Source: Alicyclobacillus sp. SP_1
GTDB taxonomy: Bacteria; Bacillota; Bacilli; Alicyclobacillales; Alicyclobacillaceae
DNA length: 64,000 nucleotides
Reading direction: 5' to 3'
NCBI RefSeq assembly: GCF_024706985.1
Contig: NZ_JAMCCX010000007.1
Span: 1-64,000, forward strand
The position numbers and the translations under genes were made by a program. This document shows positions 7,409 to 15,821 of the stretch, one piece after another. The notes beneath the pieces were generated by a model. It searched no databases. It was given only the letters and a program-made list of their open reading frames with translations, and was not told the origin of the DNA. Each line of letters starts with the position of its first letter. Within the stretch, counting starts at the first letter, position 1.

Positions 7409-8032
7409 GTGAAGCTAAAGCTGTATAAATATGCGATGATTGTGGTTGGGGGTGTTGTTACGCAAATCCTATCGCCAATGACTGTCTATGCGGCATCCAA
7501 TTCCAATTCTCACACAACACCTTCTGCTGGGAATCTGGCCACAACAGGTAGTCACACAACGCCAGCAGTCGGGACCCAAGCCCCAATTATTCATTATGCA
7601 AAAACGAAAATGACAATTTCCGGACATTTAACGATAGATACTGTGCACATTGTTTCCAACGACCCTTGGTCGGGAAAGGCAACAAGCTGGGTTCCTGTAT
7701 TTTATTTGCAAGAGGTTTTAAATTCAGTTAGGATTCAAACAAAGTGGGTTAATGGAGATAATCTGTACATTTCATATATTCCCAAGAAACAGAAAGTCAA
7801 TTTGACTGGTACTTTAATTTCGGGATCCATACCATTAGGGGAAATGCAGTTTTCTATCGAATCAGATGTAGATGGCTTCTTAAGATCTCCCAAATTGGTC
7901 GCAAAAGACCCGTTTAGCGGTGTAAATACGACGTATGTGCCGATTTATTATGCGAGCTTATTTTTGCAAAAAAGATTGTTCATTAATTCAACGTGGAACG
8001 GATATAAGTGGAAAATATCTTTATCTAACTAG
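7409..8032 (+). CDS. Secreted protein with two tandem copper-amine-oxidase-N-like domains
   Basis: About 207 residues from GTG 7409, which is preceded by GGAGG at 7392-7396; a longer start at 7388 is possible but lies in the IS256 remnant. A signal peptide (LYKYAMIVVGGVVTQILSPMT, cut near VYAA) and a Ser/Thr/His linker come first. Two similar segments of about 75 residues follow: SNDPWSGKATSWVPVFYLQEVL...WVNGDNLYISY and AKDPFSGVNTTYVPIYYASLFL...WNGYKWKIS. They resemble stalk-type domains of secreted Firmicute proteins. The gene is clearly richer in A+T than its neighbours, suggesting transfer. Role unknown. Confidence 0.7.
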   Translation: MKLKLYKYAMIVVGGVVTQILSPMTVYAASNSNSHTTPSAGNLATTGSHTTPAVGTQAPIIHYAKTKMTISGHLTIDTVHIVSNDPWSGKATSWVPVFYLQEVLNSVRIQTKWVNGDNLYISYIPKKQKVNLTGTLISGSIPLGEMQFSIESDVDGFLRSPKLVAKDPFSGVNTTYVPIYYASLFLQKRLFINSTWNGYKWKISLSN

Positions 8033-8293
8033 GGTTCGCTGAATGGTTGAAAGGTCTAGTAAATACAAGGGTTTCGGTCTTTGGACGCGAAATCTTCGCG
8101 AAATCTTAAAGTTGACTCCATTGTCAAGTATAGTGGGTCAAAGAATCTGGACAGGGCAGGGGAACCTCGCTTGTCTCACGCTATGTCTTTCCCCAATCTC
8201 ACCTGCCTTTTTTGTGAACCGCTCACGACGCTGATTCGATTATCAAGCTTTCTGCGAGCGTGGGGTAGGAGGATATGGCCTCTGTCGGTCTCG

Positions 8294-8686
8294 TCACACC
8301 GTACGCTCCATCTCATCCTCCATGTGCACCGTCGCAGACAACGGCGTGGCAGCGGCAAGCGCGGCCTGCTGGTTCCACCAAGCTTCCGGAAACGAGCGAT
8401 CCGTTCGGCCATACTCGTCGAGCGCATTGAGCAACGCCTCTCGTTCTGTGCTTCGGATGCCGGGGAGGATGAGGAATCGGGCGAGGGCGTCTGCAATCGT
8501 CCGAGGAGAGAGAACCGGATCGACCAACTCCAGCAGGCGATAGCACTCGGAGATGGCCACCGAATCGACCCACAACTTTGGCTGACCGTTTTCTGCAGAT
8601 TGTAGTTCATTCTCCAGGACCGCGGCACTGGCACCGTCCAGCAGGAAGTCTACAATGATGTCGGCAGTGAGAATTTTGTTGTTCAC
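8294..8686 (-). CDS. PIN-like toxin of a type II toxin-antitoxin pair
   Basis: 130 residues with PIN-domain layout: a hydrophobic N-terminal strand and helix (KILTADIIVDFLL), a helix with the second-motif Glu (VAISECYRLLE), and RSFPEAWWNQQAAL where PIN toxins usually have a D-A-L motif. The first catalytic Asp is replaced (T-A-D instead of D-T-N) and the third acidic position is Glu. Ribonuclease activity is therefore not assured. ATG 8686 overlaps the stop of the upstream AbrB-type gene by 4 bases, the usual antitoxin-toxin coupling. VapC-like by context and fold pattern; the assignment is moderate. Confidence 0.6.
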   Translation of the reverse strand: MNNKILTADIIVDFLLDGASAAVLENELQSAENGQPKLWVDSVAISECYRLLELVDPVLSPRTIADALARFLILPGIRSTEREALLNALDEYGRTDRSFPEAWWNQQAALAAATPLSATVHMEDEMERTV

Positions 8687-8955
8687 TTAGATGAGTCTCC
8701 TTTCAGGAGCGAATGATTCTGCGAAAGGTCTTCTGTACGGACTAAGTCGTGACCGTCAGTCAACATATTTTCTTCCGCACGAAGTAAACCGCGCACCGAA
8801 GCGATGTCGATCGCCTTCATGTTCTCGATGTAGATGCGTCCGGATACATCCGAGCGAAACGCAATGCGATCGCTGACTTCGCATCCGAGCGCCTGTCGAA
8901 CTTCTTGCGGTAAGGTGAGTTGATAGCGTGGCGAGAGCCGTACGATCGACAACAT
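8683..8955 (-). CDS. AbrB/MazE-type antitoxin
   Basis: 90 residues. The N-terminal 45 form a swapped-hairpin AbrB domain (IVRLSPRYQLTLPQEVRQALG, then DRIAFRSDVSGRIYIENM); the C-terminal half is likely the toxin-binding tail. ATG 8955 has GGAGG 8 bases upstream. The first gene of a two-gene leftward operon with the PIN-like toxin. It should bind and neutralise the toxin and repress its own promoter. Confidence 0.75.
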   Translation of the reverse strand: MLSIVRLSPRYQLTLPQEVRQALGCEVSDRIAFRSDVSGRIYIENMKAIDIASVRGLLRAEENMLTDGHDLVRTEDLSQNHSLLKGDSSK

Positions 8956-9783
8956 GAGATTCGCCTCCGCAGGCAGATTGAGAAGTCTCCTTGAAGTATA
9001 TCATACGAATCCGGAAGCGATCGGTCCGTCAAAACGGAGATACCAGAAAAAACAGACACTACAACATGACTAGCGATACCTTTAAATTATCAATAGTTAA
9101 AAAGAGAGCTAAAAGTCCCCTGGAATTCTGCTGTCCTTTGTGCGAATTGCTGAGCGTGGGTGTTGGTACGAAGATTTCACGATGTCGTACCAATGAGCGC
9201 TTGAACGTAAGATGCATGGTGTTGCATCGTACTCGATATGCAGATGAAATAAAAGACATTTGTCATCCTACAGAATGTATGTATGTCTATCGATGCCAAG
9301 CCATTGTGCCTATGGATTGTATCGACACAACCTCTGTTCATAGTACGGTGGTCATCCATGTTGGTAGGCTGCGCTACAATTCCATTTAACCGTCACAATC
9401 CGATACCGATGTCCTTTGCCTTCGAGCGCAAGGGCTTGGGCTATTCCGCCCGATGACGCATCTCCCACACGTCTGATCGCGCTATTTACCGACGCACTTC
9501 CGCTGCTCTCGCTGGGCACTTCATCTTTGCCCCCGAGAGTCCCACAGCACAAGAGAGCTAGCGCGTGTTCATACAAATCCAGTCAACTTAGATTGCTCCA
9601 TATCGCCCACTCCCGCCACGACTACTTGGCTCGCTTTACATACGGGACGTCGCGGGCGAACGATTCGAAACAGACCCGTAATACAGTTCACGGGCCGCCC
9701 GGCCAATGTGAGTACTTTAGTTGTCGCATGAATCGGATTGAGAACACTATCACGAACGTGGGTTCAGAGGGTGAAACGTCTTT
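8956..9783. other. 828-base stretch with no recognisable gene
   Basis: Several frames of 60-130 codons exist on both strands, but none has a ribosome binding site, a domain pattern or convincing composition. No RNA gene, repeat array or transposase likeness seen. It is probably decayed accessory DNA. Confidence 0.5.
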
Positions 9784-10200
9784 TTACAATTCTATCAGCG
9801 GTTCCTCGCCCTGATTCACTCGTTGTAAACCTCGTTGGCATGTTCCGTACGACAGCCATGGGCATGTCGAGCAGATGGCAGGAAGCTGAGTCGAGTGGAT
9901 GTGCGACGATATTCTGCGCAGAATGTCGCTCCATGGCAGAGTAGTTCCAACACGTAGGTCGAGTTTTTCTAAAATAGCACGATCGCGTTGAGCGACGTTC
10001 GTATCTGTGCAATGATGAGGGACGTTTGGTGGGAAGTGTGCGCACAAATCGTCAGGCCCTTCCACGATGGAAATATCCTGTTCTGGGTGTTTGCGCAAAG
10101 ATTGATGAAGAAATGTCATGTTGTCCGCATATTCTTTCGAGTAGCCCATTCCCTCGTAGCCTAACAGGCACAGTAGATGATGTCCGCGGAGAGAATACAT
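9784..10200 (-). CDS. DUF1284-family protein
   Basis: 138 residues starting with the family signature LRGHHLLCLLGYEGMGYS. Conserved Cys and His residues follow (DLCAHFP, HHCTDTNVAQRD, AICSTCPWLSYGTCQRG). The Cys/His pattern suggests metal or iron-sulfur binding, but the family role is unknown. Single gene on the minus strand. Confidence 0.85.
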   Translation of the reverse strand: MYSLRGHHLLCLLGYEGMGYSKEYADNMTFLHQSLRKHPEQDISIVEGPDDLCAHFPPNVPHHCTDTNVAQRDRAILEKLDLRVGTTLPWSDILRRISSHIHSTQLPAICSTCPWLSYGTCQRGLQRVNQGEEPLIEL

Positions 10201-10295
10201 TTAGCGCACTCCTCAGGAATAAGATTGTCTCTCTGTTTGGGGGCTTCGGTTGGAAGCGGTCTTTACACGCACCTGAGAGAAGTCTGTCACTGTCT

Positions 10296-10955
10296 CTATA
10301 CGAGAAGCTTGCCTATCGTACCATGGGTATAAATAAAAGACAGTGCAGAGACAATCACTACTAGTGCAATGGCGCTGAACTCAGGTCCACAATCTCCCCC
10401 ATGGAGCCACTGAGGCACCGTATTCGAGGGGGATATTTCGGTCACACGTCCCACCGAATTCCCATACATCGGATAGCCAAGAAGAGTCCATTGAGTGAGA
10501 TTCCATCCGTAGTGAACTCCGACGACCGCCCATAGGCCGTATTGCAAGTAGATATCCCCAAATAGCACAGAGATTGCGACCAGATTGAGTATCGAGATGA
10601 CCGTTGGCTTGCGATTTGGAACATGAAGTAGCGTAAAAACAATAACCGATATTGCAAATGCAATGTCTAATCCAGTTAATTTTTGTAGCCAGCCGATGAG
10701 AAACGCTCGTGCAAACAGTTCTTCTAGGGCTGCGAAGATGAACAAAGGTAGCGGATGCGTCATCCAACGATATGGGCTGGGCTTAATTGAACCGGGCCTC
10801 GAAACAGAAATGCTTTTACTAAAATAGAGAATACCAGTGACTAATAAAATCAATAGGGCACCACAGGCAGTTCCTGTGACGAGCTGCAGAAGAGTCAACA
10901 CGGTAGCAGCGCTTTCCTTTCTCCCAGAGAAAGTGCATGAGACAACACATTGCAT
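10296..10955 (-). CDS. CPBP-family intramembrane metalloprotease
   Basis: 219 residues with about six membrane segments. The three CPBP motifs are present: EELFAR (EExxxR), FTLLHVPN with a His, and VGVHYGWNL with a further His and Asn. The family includes prenyl-protein-type proteases and bacteriocin self-immunity proteins. No bacteriocin gene is seen nearby, so the substrate is unknown. Unlike the remnant at 5.5-6.0 kb, this copy looks complete. Confidence 0.85.
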   Translation of the reverse strand: MQCVVSCTFSGRKESAATVLTLLQLVTGTACGALLILLVTGILYFSKSISVSRPGSIKPSPYRWMTHPLPLFIFAALEELFARAFLIGWLQKLTGLDIAFAISVIVFTLLHVPNRKPTVISILNLVAISVLFGDIYLQYGLWAVVGVHYGWNLTQWTLLGYPMYGNSVGRVTEISPSNTVPQWLHGGDCGPEFSAIALVVIVSALSFIYTHGTIGKLLV

Positions 10956-11050
10956 GACCCGTTAGCGGTCCTAAAGAACGTCCTCTTGGCGTCTTTTTCC
11001 GATTAACCGGAGAACTTACGAAAGGAAAATTTCAACTCGATAGTACTTAA

Positions 11051-11404
11051 TCAGGAAATCTTGGTTCCATTCGGCAGAGGCATGTCTGCGTTGAGCAGGA
11101 CTACGTCCCCTTCTTCGGGGACTCCACCTAGAACGAGGACTTCCGATGTATAATTTGCGATTCTCATCGGTCGCAAATTGACCACCGCAATAATTTGTCG
11201 TCCGATAATATCTTCAAGACGGTAACGTTTCGTTATCTGCGCACTGGATGTCTTAATGCCCAGCGGTCCAAAGTCAATCTGAAGTTGATAGGCAGGCTTT
11301 CTTGCTTCGGGAAATATGCGTGCATCAAGTATCGTACCAACTCTTATGTCTACACGGAACAAATCCTCTTTAGAAAGCACGGGAGGTGATGAGTCACGAT
11401 TCAC
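11051..11404 (-). CDS. csaA: CsaA-like tRNA-binding-domain chaperone
   Basis: 117 residues, the usual CsaA length. It is a single tRNA-binding OB-fold: FRVDIRVGTILDARIFPEARKPAYQL, then GIKTSSAQITKRY, then IGRQIIAVVNLRPMRIANYTSEVLVLG. CsaA binds tRNA-like structures and exported preproteins in the cytoplasm. The start appears to be GTG 11404 behind a G-rich site. A monocistronic gene just downstream of the HlyD-type gene on the same strand. Confidence 0.88.
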   Translation of the reverse strand: MNRDSSPPVLSKEDLFRVDIRVGTILDARIFPEARKPAYQLQIDFGPLGIKTSSAQITKRYRLEDIIGRQIIAVVNLRPMRIANYTSEVLVLGGVPEEGDVVLLNADMPLPNGTKIS

Positions 11405-11451
11405 CTCAACACCCCCCGTATGATGATTCCTTTAGACTAACGAGTCAGAAC

Positions 11452-12102
11452 TCATTTGTCAATTTTGACAGTCGCGCTCATTCCAGGTGTTAGCCCAATG
11501 CCCTGATATCCTTGCAAGCTGATTCTCACAGGAATCACTTGCGTCACTTTTGTGAAATCGGCAGTTGTACTCTGAGTAGGGAGTAAAGAAAATGTGCTTG
11601 CTGTCGCCAGTCCGATTTCACTGACCGTGCCTTTAATCGTGATACCCGGGAATGCATCCACGTAGATGTCTACATTTTGACCTACCTTAATGTCGCTGAT
11701 CTGAGTTTCCTTAATGTTTGCGGTCACATACAGATGATGCATGTTATAGGCGTATGCGAGTGGCGTACCGGGGGCTACAAACTCGTTGTCAACGGCATCG
11801 TTTTGAACAATGGTGCCATCCTGTGGCATGGGAATAGGAAAGTCCACTTTTTTGTCGCCTTGCATCATGTCTATGTCGCCAACGGTGTCACCCTCATTGA
11901 ATGAACGACTGAAAGTTCCATTCCAGTTGACTAACTTCCCGGAAGTTGGCGCAGCAATGACAATTTGAGTGCCACTGACGGATGCGTCGTCGGTTGTCAG
12001 ATAGAGTGTCGATTGGTTATAAAAGTAATATCCAACGAACCCCGCGATGACAATCACAAGTAAGATGATTACATTGACAATAAAAAGGCGTCGAGCACTC
12101 AT
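11452..12102 (-). CDS. HlyD/EmrA-type efflux membrane-fusion protein
   Basis: 216 residues: one N-terminal membrane helix (LFIVNVIILLVIVIAGFVGYYFY), a biotinyl-lipoyl-like half motif (DDASVSGTQIVIAAPTSGKLVNW, then PMPQDGTIVQNDAV) and a beta-barrel (LYVTANIKETQISDIKVGQNVDI). It is short and lacks a long coiled coil, as in Firmicute adaptors. The strong ribosome binding site AAGGAGG is 13 bases before ATG. No transporter partner is next to it in the window. A promoter and a perfect palindrome lie upstream, suggesting control by a dimeric regulator encoded elsewhere. Confidence 0.85.
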   Translation of the reverse strand: MSARRLFIVNVIILLVIVIAGFVGYYFYNQSTLYLTTDDASVSGTQIVIAAPTSGKLVNWNGTFSRSFNEGDTVGDIDMMQGDKKVDFPIPMPQDGTIVQNDAVDNEFVAPGTPLAYAYNMHHLYVTANIKETQISDIKVGQNVDIYVDAFPGITIKGTVSEIGLATASTFSLLPTQSTTADFTKVTQVIPVRISLQGYQGIGLTPGMSATVKIDK

Positions 12103-12139
12103 AGAGAGGTGGTACCTCCTTGTTTAGTTTAGACACTGT

Positions 12140-12201
12140 ATTATTTATCACTTGCAATATTCATGTCAAGAGCTACTATGTGAACAAACAACAATTTGTT
12201 G
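12140..12201 (-). promoter_or_regulatory. Promoter and palindromic operator upstream of the HlyD-type gene
   Basis: On the minus strand TTGACA (12169-12164) is followed after 18 bases by AATAAT (12145-12140), a good sigma-A pair. Upstream at 12189-12201 is the perfect 13-base palindrome CAACAATTTGTTG, a likely regulator site. Confidence 0.55.
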
Positions 12202-12256
12202 CGCTTAGATTTCGTGTTCTCTCGTGACCGTCTCTCTGAGATGATCGGCCGTATTA

Positions 12257-13642
12257 TTATCTTTGTTCCACCAAAGCTCTCACAATGGTTTCTAAATGCA
12301 TTCCTCGTGAGGCTTTGACGAGCACCGTAGCCTCATCTGGGATAAGGTTAGGGAGATCATGCAGCATACCTTCGACACTGTCAAAATGCACCACGGGTTT
12401 GCCAGAGACACGATACTGTCCGCTGATGTATTTGGCTAAGGAACCAACGCTCATCACCTGCACGCCTAGAGCGACAGCATAGTCACCGACTTCTTTGTGA
12501 CCCGTCACGGCGTAATCTCCAAGTTCGAACATATCACCAAGAATCGCGACTTTTGGTCGATTACCTGCTACTTGAACGAGAACATCCAAACTCGCCTTCA
12601 TCGACAAAGGCGAGGCATTGTAGCAATCATCGAGAATGGTTTGCCCGCGTTTGGTCTCTATTATGTGCAGGCGGCCTTCTTGAGCGGAATATGTCTTAAG
12701 GCCTTCGACCATTGAGTCTAAAGAATATCCTTCGGACACACCAATTGCGAGAACCAACAGAGCATTTTGGGCATTATGCAAACCAGGCGACGGAAGGTAG
12801 AAGTCAGAAACATGGCCGAGAATTTCAACGGTCCCACGGATATACCTTGGGTGTTGTTCGATGTTCTGAAAATATGCGTGAGCCGACCCATCCTGTAAGC
12901 TGCACCAGAGAATTTTCGCCCCACCCCGTTGTCCTAATTTCCATAACCAAGGGTCTTCCTTGATGAGTGCCGCATATCGGTCACTGAGATGCTCCAACAG
13001 TTCGCCTTTCGCGAGTGCAATATTCTGTTGACTACCCAAAGTTTCCAAATGACTATGGCCAATATTTGTTATCATTCCAGCTGTCGGACGGGCTATTTCA
13101 CACAAGTCGGAAATTTGCCCGCGCGCACGCATTCCCATCTCTAAAACCATGGCACCATGTGTGTCCGTTCGTTGTAGAATGGTTAGAGGCAGGCCCAATT
13201 CATTGTTCAAGTTTCCACGGGTAGCTAAACAAGTGACGGAAGGAGAGTATGCGGCAAACATCATTTCCTTCGTGGTCGTCTTGCCATTGCTTCCCGTAAC
13301 TGCGAAAACCGGTCCTTGAAACTGATTTCTTTCGCGGATGGCGAGCTGCCGAATGGCATGTATGGGATTGGCCGTGACAAGTATCGGAAAATCGGACCAA
13401 GCGACCGGGGATTGTCTCACCTGCTCGGGATTCGTTACAATGGCTCCGCTGGCTCCTAGATGTCTTGCCTGGTCGAGGTATTGGTGACCGTCTACTTTTT
13501 CTCCGGCGAAGGCCACAAATAAATCACCCGCTTGGAGAGTGCGCGTGTCGATGGAAACACCCGTCACCCGTGTGTCGAGCGAACCTTGCATCCACTCCAG
13601 TTCGCTGAGTTCTAAAATACTTGAAATGGTTGTTGGCAGCAT
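12257..13642 (-). CDS. murF: UDP-MurNAc-tripeptide--D-Ala-D-Ala ligase
   Basis: 461 residues from ATG 13642, which follows AAAGGGGAT; an upstream start at 13744 would run into the ddl promoter region. Mur ligase layout: an N-terminal UDP-binding domain (GVSIDTRTLQAGDLFVAF), a central ATPase with P-loop VTGSNGKTTTKEM and NIGHSHLETLGS, and a C-terminal domain with DDCYNASPLSMKASLD. It adds D-Ala-D-Ala to the UDP-MurNAc peptide in the cytoplasm. It is divergent from ddl, which makes its substrate dipeptide; the two starts are 93 bases apart. Confidence 0.95.
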   Translation of the reverse strand: MLPTTISSILELSELEWMQGSLDTRVTGVSIDTRTLQAGDLFVAFAGEKVDGHQYLDQARHLGASGAIVTNPEQVRQSPVAWSDFPILVTANPIHAIRQLAIRERNQFQGPVFAVTGSNGKTTTKEMMFAAYSPSVTCLATRGNLNNELGLPLTILQRTDTHGAMVLEMGMRARGQISDLCEIARPTAGMITNIGHSHLETLGSQQNIALAKGELLEHLSDRYAALIKEDPWLWKLGQRGGAKILWCSLQDGSAHAYFQNIEQHPRYIRGTVEILGHVSDFYLPSPGLHNAQNALLVLAIGVSEGYSLDSMVEGLKTYSAQEGRLHIIETKRGQTILDDCYNASPLSMKASLDVLVQVAGNRPKVAILGDMFELGDYAVTGHKEVGDYAVALGVQVMSVGSLAKYISGQYRVSGKPVVHFDSVEGMLHDLPNLIPDEATVLVKASRGMHLETIVRALVEQR

Positions 13643-13735
13643 GGATTTATCCCCTTTCGTCGGCAGTCCATCCACAGCGACTTCTTGTTCGTTGTGATTT
13701 ATCAAGAAGTCTATCTGCAAAGGAGTTGTACCCTT

Positions 13736-14866
13736 TTGACTCATCGCTTGCGTGTTGGCGTGTTATTTGGCGGAAAGACAGGAGAACATGAGGTGTCTGT
13801 CATGTCAGCTCAGTCTGTCCTGAGAGCTTTAAATCCTGATAAATATGAAGTAGTTCCAATCGGCATCAGTAAATCCGGCAATTTCATTCCTGGACCGCAG
13901 GCCATGAAGAGCCTCGAGGACGGTTGCGTACAGGACAATGATTCGATTGCAGCCTTCACTATCCCGGATACAATGTCGGACACCATCCCGGATATGAAGA
14001 GTAACTTTCCTGTATTGTCCGATATCACGAGAGCTGGCAAACTAGACGTCGTATTTCCGGTCCTTCACGGATCGTTCGGAGAAGACGGGACTATTCAGGG
14101 ACTACTCGAGTTGGCGTCGCTACCATACGTCGGTTCTGGAGTTCTGGCATCGGCAGTCTGTATGGACAAAATTATGATGAAAAAGTTGTTTCAGGCACAT
14201 GGCTTTCCTCAAGTTCGCTTTGAATCCTTGACGCGCCGTCAAGTCGAAACTGACGTCTCGGAAGTGATTGCGCACATCGAAAGGACCATCGGATATCCAT
14301 GTTTCGTCAAACCCGCGAATCTCGGGTCGAGTGTCGGCATTTCCAAAGCGAATTCTCGAGACACCCTGAAAACGGCACTGTCTGATGCTGCACAGTATGA
14401 CCGCCGTCTGTTGGTAGAGGAAGGGTTAGATGTCCGGGAAATCGAGATTGGCGTCCTCGGAAACGATTACCCGAAGGTCTCAGTCCCTGGTGAGATAATT
14501 CCTTCCGGTGAATTCTACGATTATCGAGCTAAATATATTAGTGGAGACTCCGCATTGATGATACCCGCAGTGGTGAGTGAAGAGCAACGGAAAGAGATTG
14601 CGGATCTCGCCATTCGGGCTTACCTTGCAGCAGATTGTGCTGGATTGGCGCGTATCGATTTCTTCGTTGAGCGAAGCACTGGTCGCGTGTTGTTAAACGA
14701 GATCAACACTATGCCCGGATTCACGGAATACAGCATGTATCCAAAATTATGGGAAACAACGGGTCTCTCGTACGCTCAGTTGGTCGAAGAACTTATTCAA
14801 TGCGCCCTCGAGAGACACGAAGAGGTGCGGCGCAATGTCACGGAGTTTCAGATTCCCGAAAGTTGA
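13736..14866 (+). CDS. ddl: D-alanine--D-alanine ligase
   Basis: 376 residues from TTG 13736 with AAAGGAG upstream. ATP-grasp enzyme: an N-terminal VGVLFGGKTGEHEVSVMSA, then HGSFGEDGTIQG, CFVKPANLGSSVGISK, the omega-loop EFYDYRAKY and NEINTMPGFT. The Tyr in the omega-loop marks D-Ala specificity rather than the D-Ala-D-Lac (Phe) type. An Asp/Met-rich insertion with a repeated IPD-M motif (about residues 78-90) looks lineage-specific. It supplies MurF, encoded divergently. Confidence 0.95.
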   Translation: MTHRLRVGVLFGGKTGEHEVSVMSAQSVLRALNPDKYEVVPIGISKSGNFIPGPQAMKSLEDGCVQDNDSIAAFTIPDTMSDTIPDMKSNFPVLSDITRAGKLDVVFPVLHGSFGEDGTIQGLLELASLPYVGSGVLASAVCMDKIMMKKLFQAHGFPQVRFESLTRRQVETDVSEVIAHIERTIGYPCFVKPANLGSSVGISKANSRDTLKTALSDAAQYDRRLLVEEGLDVREIEIGVLGNDYPKVSVPGEIIPSGEFYDYRAKYISGDSALMIPAVVSEEQRKEIADLAIRAYLAADCAGLARIDFFVERSTGRVLLNEINTMPGFTEYSMYPKLWETTGLSYAQLVEELIQCALERHEEVRRNVTEFQIPES

Positions 14867-14892
14867 AGAAAGGGCGATGTCCGTTGTCGCCC
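14865..14892 (-). terminator. Intrinsic terminator of the NDUFA9-like gene
   Basis: On the minus strand GGGCGA, a 9-base loop, TCGCCC, then TTTCTT. It sits between the convergent ddl and NDUFA9-like genes. Confidence 0.55.
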
Positions 14893-14893
14893 C

Positions 14894-15787
14894 CTAGAAT
14901 TCTGCGCGAAACGGGATTTCTGTCAGTCCTAGGTCTGAGTATAGGGACCGCCAGTTTGCGGACGTATTGCCCTCTTCAAGCATGACGAGTTGGTCCATGG
15001 TGATAGGAAACCATGGATATCGGTCCAGTCGAGCGGCTATCGTCTTCATGGCTGCCATGGGTATGTAAAGGGTGCGCAGAGGTTTCGATAGGCTTTTCGC
15101 TACTCGTGTCAAGATGTCTCGGTACGACACCACCTCCGGTCCAGCCACGTCATACGTTTGCCCCACCGCATCGGCTGTGTCCAGACAGGTTGCAAATGCT
15201 TCCGCAACGGTCTGGACGGAGACGGGTTGAAGCTTCGACTCTCCACGCCCAATAATTGGGACAACAGGAACCGACTCCACAAGGTCTGCCAATTGTCGCA
15301 AGAAGTTCGGGCCTGGACCTCCAATGCCAAAAACCACGGAAGGGCGGAAAATGGTAAAAGGCAATCCACTCTCCACCACGGCCCTTTCTCCCTCCCACTT
15401 AGAGCGGTGATACTTAGAGACTGCGTGCGGTCGCGCTCCAAGTGCGCTCATGTGCAGATACCGTTGCAAAGAACCGTGTGCTTTTGCAGCGCGGACGAAG
15501 TTTTCTGATCCGATGTGATGGACGGCACTCATGGTACGACCCGATGGTATGTGTTCACGAATGATGCCTACTAAATTGATAGCGGCATCACAGGTTTCGA
15601 ATGTTTTTGCGAGGTCTGTTTGACTGGTGCGCACGATGTCTCCTGGCATCCATTCAGCGCCAAGTGCGGACAGTTCGCTCGGCAATTTCTGCCGGGACAA
15701 CACTCGGACTTGATGTCCGCGGGCAAGGATCTCGCGAACGACGGGCACTCCAATGTATCCTGTTCCACCTGCAACCAGAACCTTCAT
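14894..15787 (-). CDS. NAD(P)-binding atypical SDR (NDUFA9/YfcH-like)
   Basis: 297 residues. Glycine-rich N-terminus VLVAGGTGYIGVPVV, then NLVGIIRE, the SKYHRSKWEGE segment and FRPSVVFGIGGPGPNFLR. This is the pattern of complex I NDUFA9-like atypical short-chain dehydrogenases, often linked to quinone or lipid metabolism; the substrate is unknown. It follows dnaD on the same strand with a 34-base gap. Confidence 0.85.
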   Translation of the reverse strand: MKVLVAGGTGYIGVPVVREILARGHQVRVLSRQKLPSELSALGAEWMPGDIVRTSQTDLAKTFETCDAAINLVGIIREHIPSGRTMSAVHHIGSENFVRAAKAHGSLQRYLHMSALGARPHAVSKYHRSKWEGERAVVESGLPFTIFRPSVVFGIGGPGPNFLRQLADLVESVPVVPIIGRGESKLQPVSVQTVAEAFATCLDTADAVGQTYDVAGPEVVSYRDILTRVAKSLSKPLRTLYIPMAAMKTIAARLDRYPWFPITMDQLVMLEEGNTSANWRSLYSDLGLTEIPFRAEF

Positions 15788-15821
15788 CGAATCTCACCCA
15801 CCCTGTTTCCGGATGTCCCTA

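Noticed and set aside
8081-8605. 174-codon plus-strand frame over the toxin gene
   Set aside because: Antisense shadow of the PIN-like gene; Arg-rich, no start signal.
9416-9814. 132-codon plus-strand frame
   Set aside because: No ribosome binding site, low-complexity composition, and it overlaps the 3' end of the DUF1284 gene; likely chance.
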